64,000 nucleotides of DNA from Gliomastix tumulicola (lineage: Eukaryota > Ascomycota > Sordariomycetes > Hypocreales > Bionectriaceae), in the NCBI GenBank assembly GCA_001599755.1, contig BCHX01000001.1:6820001-6884000 (forward strand), given 5' to 3'. This document shows positions 55,206-64,000 of the stretch, one piece after another. A model generated the notes under the pieces. The model ran no database searches and was not told the origin of the DNA. It worked only from the letters and a program-made list of their open reading frames with translations. Made by a program: the position numbers and the translations under genes. The first letter of the stretch is position 1; every line of letters starts with the position of its first letter.

Positions 55206-57412
55206 ATGACGCTCTGTTCAACCTGCACCGCGGCCTTCGGTCGTGGCAACGTGCTGAGAGGGGGCGATGGGATAGACAACGGCCAGGTGGGAGGATTCTT
55301 GACTCACCATCGAACTTTGACGAGCTATCTCCACGCCGCGAGGGCAAAGTGCCGCCTCTGTTGGAAAATACACCGTGGGCTGAGACATGAAGAACAATCG
55401 GCACTGGAAGAACTAGCTCACCGAGAGGGATTTGAGAATGGAGTTGCCGTCGAGCCCGCTACCAAGATCATCTGGAATCTTGGACAGATGAACTCTACAA
55501 CGAGACTTCAAGTATTATCTATTTCCATCCGACTGAATGAAGCGCTTCTGGGCCGTAGTAGCCACACCGAAACCCCAAATCACGTCGCTGCCAAGAAGCT
55601 GGCTCTTGAAGATGCGAACCGGTTCGTCCGCATCGACAGCAGGCTCGCTGCACAGAGGGTGCACTGTATACCGTCCAAAGGTAGCGCTCCCTCATCCAGA
55701 TCCATTTCCATTGGTACTTCCGAAGCTTACCCAAAATAGACTTGCACACTTTTCCACTACAGATGCCAACCACGTTAGGCACGGGCTCTCCAGTCGCGCT
55801 TGAGATGGTGTCACGGTGGCTGTCAAGGTGCATGACTATGCACCCGAGGTGCGTGAGGGGCGCGGAAGGCAGCAAGTCCTTCTTCCCGACCCGTGTTCTC
55901 GATGTTGGCAGATCAAGGGAAATGTTCCATGTTGTTGAGAGCTGCAACTTGCCGCACTACGAACCATACATCACACTCAGCCACCGGTGGGCTTCTACGC
56001 CGCACCTTCTCCTGACAACGGAGAACCGATCGCAACTTGAGGTTGGCCTGGAGGTCAGCTGCCTCTCTAAGACGTTTCGGGATGTGATTACAGTCTGTCG
56101 CCATCTCGGTGTACGTTACCTGTGGATTGATTGCCTCTGCATTCTACAGCATGGCGACGGTGGGAAAGATTGGCGGTCCGAGTCTATGCAGATGGCCAGA
56201 GTCTACGGGGGTGCTCGCCTTAACATATCAGCCGACGATGCCGACGAATCCCATGGCCTCTTCTTCGAGCGGGATGTAGACATGTATGACCCGGCCAAGC
56301 TCAGTGTACAGGTGGGTGAAGCGGGCGATATCTCAAGTTGGACCTCGATTGGGAAGGGCATGTGGAAAGGGGAGGTGAATCGATCGCTGCTCAACGAGAG
56401 GGGCTGGGTCCTCCAGGAGCGCATTTTGCCTTCTAGGGTGGTTCATTTCTGCCGCCAGGAGATCTTCTGGGAATGCCGTGAGCAATCCCTCTGCGAAAGC
56501 TTCCCCGAGGCGCTGCCCCAGCCAGATCTCTTTGACCTGGGCGATTCGGTCTCACTAAGACGATTGGAGCTATGGGAAGGCTCAGAGTGGCATCGCAACG
56601 AGGCGATCATTGGCCGGGATGCTGTTTACGAAATCTGGGACGACATTGTGAAAGCCTACTCGAAATGTCGGTTTTCGCACCCGACCGACAAGCTGGTTGC
56701 CCTGAGCGGTGTCGCTAGACACATCAAGTCTATTATCGACGATACCTATGTCGCTGGTATGTGGTGCAAGTACTTGGCTGCAGAGCTGGCTTGGTGGGTG
56801 CAGCCAGAGCGGGAAAAGCATGTGTATGGAAAGGAGCCAGCATATCACGCCCCGAGCTTCTCCTGGGCCTTTGTTAGGGGCCAAATCAACTCTTCGGGAC
56901 CCTTTGCCGCTGGGTACCTCGTCGACGTTGCGTGCGTGACTCTGCAGAAGGGCGAAACGCCGGGTGGCGACCCTTTTGTTGAGGATGTCTTTGGCCCCCT
57001 TACACTTCCTCGTTTCCGGCTCAGAGTCAAGGGCTGTCTCAAACTAGCGAGACTGTACAGAATTGAAGACGACTGGCTCATGGAACCTTTGTCGAAAACG
57101 GATGACGACAACGATGCAGGAAGGGGTGGTGCCATCTCTGCGTATCTGGATTTTGACGTGCAAGACTCGGATTCCGCATTGTTCGAGTCGGAGGAGTTCT
57201 ACTTTCTTCCGTGGAGGTGCGGGCCAGATCCCGGCGAACAGGCATCGGACAATATCCAGGTTCACTGCATGCTGCTCCAACGACTCAACCAGGGCGTGGA
57301 CGCCTTCCGAAGGATTGGGTGGGTTTGCAGCGGGCAGATTGCGCACAGAAGAATTCTGCTTCACGGCGGGGATGATGACTTAGGAACGGAATCCTGCATG
57401 TTCATAGAATAA
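55206..57412 (+). CDS. HET-domain protein (second copy type)
   Basis: Two exons (55206-55680 and 55740-57412; 59-nt intron with GTAG donor, CTTAC branch and AATAG acceptor) encode 715 residues. A Cys-containing N-terminal region (MTLCSTCTAAF, CRLCWKIHRG) precedes GSPVALEMVSRWLSRCMTMHPRC. The HET core follows: YITLSHRWAS, VRYLWIDCLCILQHGDGGKDW, ARLNISADDADESHGLFF and RGWVLQERILPSRVVHF. A C-terminal region with APSFSWAFVRG completes the usual HET layout. It probably acts in the cytosol as an inducer of incompatibility cell death when its partner differs. The two HET proteins of the window share only motif-level similarity. Confidence 0.9.
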
Positions 57413-57758
57413 ATATCTACGCATTGTCTTCATACTGAGAGCAGAAGGGACTCAGCTGAAGGCCTCGCTCGAATTCCTTCCGTTGCGGAGGCTTGAGATA
57501 TTTGTTCACGAACTATTGAATTCTACTCAATTCCTTAGTGTCGCTCGCTTTGTAGGTTGTAGCAGTTTGACAATATGAGAAATACCATCTGCTCTCGGCT
57601 CTTCCGCCCTCATTGACACATGCTTAACAAGAGAGCGCCCCCCGCGCTGCTTTTATCCCTTCCATCATCCGCATGGCTTCAAATCTCCAGTCTCCAGCGC
57701 ATTCGTTTTTTCTCATCTCCTTGCTACCTCCTCCAGCGCCTTTCCGCCGACTGCCGAC
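57413..57758. other. Intergenic, no gene seen
   Basis: A gap between the HET gene and the F-box-like relic. No supported feature. Confidence 0.4.
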
Positions 57759-58417
57759 ATGGCTCTCGATCTTCTCCCGCCAGAACTCAGGTCTTCCCTG
57801 GTACGACTAATCGATTCTCGCCAGGACCTCCTTTCCCTCATTACAGCTTCATCTCCCTGTCGCGCAGTCTTCACTGGTGTACCCGCGCTCTTCTTTACTT
57901 CTACAACGTGACATTCATGGGAGGCTTCGCGGATCACATCGAGGACGAATTTCTCGCTGCTGCCTTATCGGTCGCGTCAGACTCTTCTCAGCACCGTGAC
58001 AACGCAAGCCAAGATTCATCGAACAGCACCCGGCCAGCTTTGATTATCTCCGGCTGTCAAGCAAGCCTTATGCTCTTCTCCAAGGGCGCTCGAGACATAG
58101 CCAGCAACTACGTTAGTTACTTTGCCTCGTTTGGGTCTTTGGCCGTACACCGGCTCTCTCTATCCGACGAGGACCGGTCGAGAAACATGTTCCGAAAATT
58201 TGGACACCCGACGCGCGTCTTCCTGCGGCAGATGGCGTACGTCTTTTGGGATAGCGCGAGGATCTACTAGAGGGACAAAGCGACTTTTACAGAGCTGCGC
58301 GCCAGCGTTTTGACGGGCACAGACGCAAGTCTGTCGAGGAGCGACTGGAAGGAATCAGGGTGTCGCATGCAGAGATGCACAGGATGAAAAAGGAGTTCCC
58401 CAAGGGATGGATATGAG
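57759..58417 (+). pseudogene. F-box-like gene relic with frame breaks
   Basis: The ATG at 57759 opens MALDLLPPELRSSLVRLID and LLSLITASSPCRAVF, which looks like an F-box start, but a stop follows after 50 codons. A second frame then continues to a FLRQMAYVFWDSARIY segment and stops near 58270. A third frame carries a credible C-terminal end (SVEERLEGIRVSHAEMHRMK, then KKEFPKGW) ending near 58416. The change between the second and third frames occurs within a few bases around 58265-58270, with no room for an intron. This suggests an indel. F-box proteins are substrate adaptors of SCF ubiquitin ligases. A multi-intron gene is possible but less likely. Confidence 0.4.
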
Positions 58418-59001
58418 AAAGCACAGGGGTCGAGAAACTCCCTGGGAGGGGCTGTGGGATTTAGAATTAGACGCTGCGGATGATGCGGATGGCGCGAGAA
58501 GGAATCAGGTGAAGGTCTGGGATATAGCTACTGGTAGTTGAAAGGGCATAAGTAGGCTTGGCTGTATAATCCGTGTTCCCTTCCTGAGACCTCCGTAGGC
58601 GAAAATACTGGAGTGTCTACCAATTGTTCGGCACGGCGTTGCAAATTCGACCAGAATTGCTATGAGTGCTAGCCATGATCACGACTTTCCAAAGCATGCA
58701 GTTCTTGGATATGTGAAATTGAAAGGTAGAAGCGTGTAATGTTTCTTGCATGCAGTAAGCTGCGCCAGAATCTTCCGGTTGGCCCTCTATATCTCAGTGG
58801 CTTAGGTAGCACTGCCACATCAGTGATTGCTGCCCAACGAACTTATTGGTCCAGAACACCCACGTAAGGCGTCGGCGAACCATTACCCCTCTTCTCGAAT
58901 GTGCACTTTCTCGACACACCCTGCAATGACATATCCTTCAAATCAGACCTTCCAATCTCCATCTTGCATCTGTGACCTCTCGCCAACGGCAGCCATCCAC
59001 C
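58418..59001. other. Intergenic, promoter of the STAND gene
   Basis: No supported gene. The stretch contains the 5' flank of the HeLo-like-NACHT gene. Confidence 0.4.
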
Positions 59002-62000
59002 ATGTCCGGCCTCGAAGCGCTCAGCCTAGCCTGCAACATCTTCCAAACCATTTCCTTCGCCCGCGACACGGTGAATTTCTGCCGCGATGTCTACAACGGG
59101 CAGAAAACCCCCGACACCCACCTCGAGGCCCAGGCGACCGCGATGATTCAGGCCGCCCAGCAGGTCGAATCGTCGTGCAACAGCGGCACACTCACGGCAT
59201 CGGAACAGACCCTGGCCGACATATCCCGGGAATGCGTCGCGACGGCCAAACAGCTCGAGTTGACGGTCCAGAACATCACCAAGACGCATAAGAAGGGCAA
59301 GTTGGTGTCGACCCTTAGCGCGCCCGTCAAATCGCTCTGGAAGCAGAAGGACATTGAAAATCTCGACAAGGCACTGCTCGGCTATACCAATACCATGCAG
59401 GTGCTGCTGATCGATCGCATTTGGTAAGTTTCTGAGGCTTCATTTCCAGCGAAACGCCCAAGCTCACGCGCAGAACACAGCAACCAGACCAAGGCCAGCG
59501 ACCTCAAAAGCCAAGCAGGCTTCACACAACTAGATGGGACACTACAAGCGTTCATCCTACGAATCGACGCCGGCTATACCAAGCTGGAGGATCTCTTGAA
59601 GATCGAAGCGACTGCCACCCAGGCACACATAACAAGAGAGCTGCAAGACCGTACGAAGAAAGACGAGATTAGAAGACAGCACGAACGCCTTCTTGGGAGT
59701 CTCAGATTTCCCGAAATGAATCAGAGATACAATGGCATCACGGACCCCAAGGATGCGTCCTTCGAGCGAGTGTTCCGATCTTATGGGAGAACGGCGCACC
59801 CATATGTATCCAACGCCACAGAAGCATACGATCAGAGCGACTCGGACGGCGAGGCGAAAAGCATTTCGGGCCATGATTACATCAGCACTACGGGCGAGAC
59901 AGTTTCGACGCAACTGCAAAGGGTGGATGAAGTCTGGCTGGGCTTCGTTTCCTGGCTCCGGTCAGACGAGCCGTTGTTCTGGATTTCAGGAAAGCCGGGC
60001 TCTGGCAAAGGCACACTGGTCAAGCACATTGTCGCCAATGATGCAACTCGGCAACTCTTAAACGAATGGAGCCCCGATGCTAGGGTGATAAGCCACTACT
60101 TCTATCTGATTGGCACTCCGTTACAGAACAACATCGCCGGATTCTATTCCTCTATGGTGTACAAGCTCCTCGAGGCTGACGAATCACTCACTGATGAGAC
60201 AATCCGTCGTTATCCACTTTCAACTACAAAGCATAATATTCAAGACTGGTCTGTTTCTGAGCTGCAGGAGCTTTTGAATCTCGTTTTGGACATTCAGGTT
60301 GAGCATAGTCCCCTGTGCATCTTTGTGGACGGACTTGATGAGTACGCCGGCAAAGATGGACAATATGGACTATTAGACAGGTTGCAAACTATGCAGCAAA
60401 GGCCGAAGATCAAAATGTGTGTCTCAAGTCGACCAGAGCCCAAGCTTCTTCTCCGCCTTCAGGCTCAGCCGAATCTCAGGCTTCATACTCTCACCTGGCC
60501 GGAAATGGAGCTATACATACGGGCACAGCTGCAATTTCTCCCAAACAAAGGTGTGCCTTCAGAAAGCCTCTTGTTCAAAATAAAGCAAGAACTTTTGAGC
60601 AAAGCGCAAGGTGTCTTTCTTTGGCTTGTGCTTGCCTTGCGCAGTCTCATAGATGGCATTCATAATGATGACTCCGAGCAGCTCCTGATGTCGAGACTCC
60701 GTGAGCTTCCATTGGAGCTTGAAGATTTATATGAAGCTATGTGGAAGAGGGTCAACAATGACACAGCTATATACCGTGAGTCGGCGGCGAGATATCTCCA
60801 AATCATGCTTCTTTTCATGGAAGTCAATCCAGGCCGGTGGTTCGCATATGGCGAAGAAGTTGTCATAGAACTCTCCAGCATCAGCCTGTTCGAAATGATA
60901 TGCACACAGTTGTATGCCGAGAAGAAGCTTCTAGATCCCACAATTGAAACGAATTTCGACCGAGTCATCGAAGCATACGAAGAAACCGAGCGAGATATTC
61001 GTGTCCGATGCGCCGGGTTACTTGAAATCATACCTGGCGATAAATCTGGGACTGGCCATCATCTTCTTAGTTCCACTCGTGCTATCGGAGATTCTATCCA
61101 GGCTTGGTTAGATTCCAGAGCCGCCCAAGTCCGCTTTGTGCATCGGACCGCACACGACTTTTTAACTACTCGACAAGGTGGCCGGGCTATTTTAAGCCAC
61201 GCCAGAGTTCCGTCAGAGGACCTAGGACTCTCCATCCTAAGGTCCTGGCTGTGCCTCACTCGATTACTGCACCAAGAGCTCGGACTAAACTCCTTGCTGG
61301 AGTTGTTTTTCGACGGCTTGACTGCGGTCCTAAGGAAATGCATTCAACTAACGACTGACGAGCTATATAAGATCTTGGACGTGGCTCAGTTGTTCTACGA
61401 GAATGACATCTTAGTACCCGCAGACTGCATGAAGCCTCATTTTGTACTTGTTGTAGCTCAATTCAGGGAGCTCGACACTTGGCGCCTCAATCAATTGGAT
61501 TACGTGTCTGCAGACACAGCGACAGTCATCCTCCGGGATCTCTGGCCTTGCCCTGATTGCAGGGATTATCATCCACATCAGGATAGTTCTTTCATGGTGC
61601 CAAAGCTGCTGTCTAGAGGTGCCGACCCGTTCGCCATGAGACGATACCACGGCTTTGCCGGAAGCGCGGACGCCTTCAACGGAATACAGGCTTTCATCTC
61701 CTATTTCTGCTACGTCCCTTACTATGAGAAGCCTGTAGAGGCTTCGATCTTTGCCGAGGTCGTGGAAGCAATTCTCGAGACAGGATGTCCCTTCATTGAC
61801 CACCGTTGGCTGATTTTTAGTCTGCGGAGAAGTCCTATCCCTCTACAGCTTGGTGTCTTAGCTGTTGACTGGGACCTCGGACCACGGGCTGAATGGAACC
61901 ATGGTTACTGCCCTATATTTGAAGTGAGCACGTCCTTTTTGCTCAACTATGGTCTCGGAACTGCCGAATCGATTCAGCCTGGTATAAAGCAAATGATGCC

Positions 62001-62373
62001 ACGAGCTCAGAAAATGTTGAAGGAGAACCTTTCTGACGTGACAAAACGGCCGTGTTTGCGTTATGCAGGTCGCCAATTTATGTATGAGAGCGACAACCCT
62101 GTGTTCTATGAAATTGTCAGTCAAGAACCCTTTGAAGTGGTAATTGACTATTTGTTCGACTTCTCAGAGGAAAGACGCATGCGCCACCCCGATACACCCG
62201 AATTTCAAGACGCCCTCAAGAAGTGGAACAAACTCATTCTTTGTTCCAAAGACGACACTTCTGTCTTGAAGAAAGTTCGCTTTGAGGATATCGCATCACG
62301 ATATAATATGGGGATGATCCCATCGGAGCAGTTTCACCGGCACCAACCTCGAAAAGACTCCGACCTCGACTAG
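59002..62373 (+). CDS. HeLo-like-NACHT STAND protein
   Basis: Two exons (59002-59423 and 59481-62373; 57-nt intron, GTAAGT donor, phase 2) encode 1104 residues. The N-terminal domain (MSGLEALSLACNIFQTISFA...) is the helical STAND-N/HeLo-like module. Residues about 141-290 link to a NACHT NTPase with Walker A GKPGSGKG at 311-318 and Walker B CIFVDGLDEYAG. A VSSRPEPKLLLRL sensor strand follows. The region after about residue 560 has VRFVHRTAHDFL, typical of the NACHT-adjacent helical domain. The C-terminal 400 residues show no clear WD, TPR or regular ankyrin repeats; one LLSRGADPFAMRR patch is ankyrin-like. An NLR-type role in non-self recognition or cell death is inferred. Its exon 1 parallels the fragment at 120-536. 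Confidence 0.88.
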
Positions 62374-63154
62374 CATTCTAGGTTTGAAGTTGGGCTTCAT
62401 GTGTTGGCCAGGAGCAGTGAGAGAATTAGTGGTATGACGAGACCCGAATACGATTATTCTCGCTTTTTTTTCCCCCAAGATTCACTGTCTTCTCAGCAAT
62501 TAGAAGGGCACCCTTGGGCTTGGGGGCAGGGAAAGGATACTAAATAGTGCCCGAGGTGGAGTGAAAGGCTCATCGGAGGACATCTTTCACCGATCATTAC
62601 GTCTCGCATCCGAGTTGAGGTCCTGGGGCCGGCAGCTGCCATGTAGCCTACGAGTAGCTCAGATCGCGGCATTTCGATTCGATTAGTATAACCGCATCAG
62701 CTTTCTAACAGCCTTGAGGCGACGCAACGCTTGTCCGGGGAGTCACCAGATCTGTACCGTGTTCGTAATCTGTACTCCGTTGCCGGCTCAATTGCCAAAA
62801 TCTGCGACTTTCCATCATGGCCATTCCGTTCCTACGGAGGTCATCGGCAGTTCCGCACACGCGCGCATCCGCGGGTCCCGGATGACCGCATAGGATATTC
62901 CGAATCCAACGGGGCCGGGACAATAGTGCTGACCGAAAGGCCAACCAAGGATCTTAACTCGAGGGGTACTGGTACAGTAAGCGCTACGCGCGAGGGTGGC
63001 CGATGGATATAAATCCCCGTGTCCCGGGACAGTTGCTTCATTCCATCACCCGATTACCATCTATCTACCATTTATCCAATTGCTGGCATCGATCCAAGTA
63101 TATTTATTTTTTCAATCTTTAAACCCGCTTATTCATTTACCATCCACTTCGTAC
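62374..63154. promoter_or_regulatory. Intergenic region with promoter of the flavoprotein gene
   Basis: No gene is seen. A TATAAAT at 63008-63014 lies about 145 bases before the flavoprotein ATG, followed by a C/T- and A/T-rich leader. Confidence 0.45.
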
Positions 63155-64000
63155 AATGGCTGAAGTCATCACTGCCGACTACGTTGTGATCGGGGCAGGG
63201 GCAATGGGAATGGCATTCGTCGACACTCTCCTCGCAGAGACGACCGCCACAGTAGCCATCGTGGACCGCTATCATCGCCCTGGCGGCCATTGGACCACGG
63301 CTTATCCTTTTGTGAGACTGCATCAACCGTCTGCATTCTATGGCGTCAACTCGAAGCCCCTGGGTCACGACTCGATCGACCAAGCCGGATGGAACAACGG
63401 TCTCTACGAGCTGGCTACCGGTGACGAGGTCCTGGCATACTACGACCAAGTCATGAACCAACACTTCCTGCCTTCCGGCCGTGTGCAGTATTTTCCAAAC
63501 TGCAGCTACTATAGAGACGGCCAAATCGCATCTCTCGTGTCCGGGAAAACGTTCCAAATTGCGGAAAGTTGCTCTCGCATTGTCGATGCCACCTACTCGC
63601 GTGTCAAGGTCCCGTCGATGGGTCCGCCAGTGTACAACGTTGCGCCAGGCATTCCTTTCGTCACGCCCAATCGTCTGGCGACGGCCTCACGGGCCCATGC
63701 CAACTACGCGGTGATTGGCGCTGGCAAGACTGGCATCGACACCTGTCTATGGCTGCTCTCGAGGGGCGTTGAACCTGCCCAGATCACATGGATCATGCCT
63801 CGAGACTCGTGGCTGCTTGATCGAAGCGCGTACCAGCCAGGGCCTGCATTTGCGGAGAAGCGATATGCCTCCTTGCCTGCGCATAATCAGGCCATCATGG
63901 AGGCTACGTCTGTGGATGATCTGTTCCGGAGATTGGAAGCAGCAGGTCAGCTCTTACGCTTGACTGACGGGGTGTGGCCTACGATGTATCGATGTGCCAC
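63155..64000 (+). CDS. FAD/NAD(P)-binding flavoprotein monooxygenase-like, 3' end beyond window
   Basis: The ATG at 63155 opens a frame that stays open to the window end (282 codons). An N-terminal dinucleotide-binding motif, DYVVIGAGAMGMAFVDTLL, is followed by VDRYHRPGGHWTTAYPFVRLHQPSAFYGVNS, typical of flavin-dependent oxidoreductases with FAD at the first site. A second Rossmann motif, YAVIGAGKTGIDTCLWLL, with ITWIMPRDSWLLDR downstream fits an NADPH site. Enzymes of this group include flavin-containing and Baeyer-Villiger-type monooxygenases and related oxidoreductases. The reaction here cannot be specified. An intron may lie near the end, where AAGCAGCAGGTCAGC (63937-63951) contains a possible donor. 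Confidence 0.82.

Noticed and set aside
1..64000. tRNA, rRNA or CRISPR features
   Set aside because: No cloverleaf with a GGTTCGA-type T-loop, no rRNA-like sequence and no regularly spaced repeats other than the 9-bp CGG array were seen by eye.

Overview
This window comes from a filamentous ascomycete (Pezizomycotina), probably a plant-associated Sordariomycete; the class is my inference. The evidence is numerous 46-130 nt introns with GTRNGY donors and YAG acceptors. There are also families largely confined to moulds: HET-domain proteins, NACHT/STAND proteins with Goodbye or HeLo-like N-termini, PTH11-type rhodopsin-domain proteins, Zn2Cys6 regulators, a secreted LysM protein, and a GH10 xylanase with a fungal CBM1. 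I found no rRNA, tRNA, CRISPR array or transposon. Introns were placed by hand, by frame continuity and splice consensus.

Layout. 0-3.2 kb (minus) holds remnants: a STAND N-terminal exon, a two-TM protein and a decayed kinase C-lobe. 3.6-7.2 kb (minus) holds the xylanase and the two-LysM protein. 8.1-12.4 kb (plus) is a Goodbye-NACHT-TPR-zinc-finger receptor. 12.4-16.0 kb is a Zn2Cys6 regulator divergent from an MFS monocarboxylate-type transporter, with a perfect 9-bp CGG repeat between them. 16.8-18.2 kb is a PTH11-like receptor, 19.8-21.9 kb a secreted carboxylesterase, and 22.4-26.7 kb a TPR-CHAT protein.

26.8-38.1 kb looks like a catabolic cluster. It contains a C2H2/fungal-TF regulator, an SDR, an amidase, a zinc alcohol dehydrogenase, a polysaccharide-deacetylase-fold hydrolase of the cyclic-imidase/PuuE type and an amino-acid permease. 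A PLP aminotransferase follows at 38.3-40.1 kb. The motif GTTGGAG/CTCCAAC recurs nine times in the four main regulatory gaps of this cluster. Imidase, amidase, SDR and C2H2 regulator together recall the eukaryotic nicotinate (hxn) catabolic cluster, but without its hydroxylases.

40.6-62.4 kb is dominated by self/non-self type genes. These are two HET proteins, a PNP-NACHT-ankyrin receptor, a kinase-like protein, a small Cys/His-tailed protein, an F-box-like relic and a HeLo-like-NACHT protein. The last keeps the same intron position as the fragment at the left edge. One housekeeping gene, 3-ketodihydrosphingosine reductase, sits among them. A flavoprotein monooxygenase-like gene runs off the right edge.

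The window therefore mixes an innate-immunity/heterokaryon-incompatibility island with plant-interaction secreted proteins and one inducible nitrogen-compound catabolic cluster.
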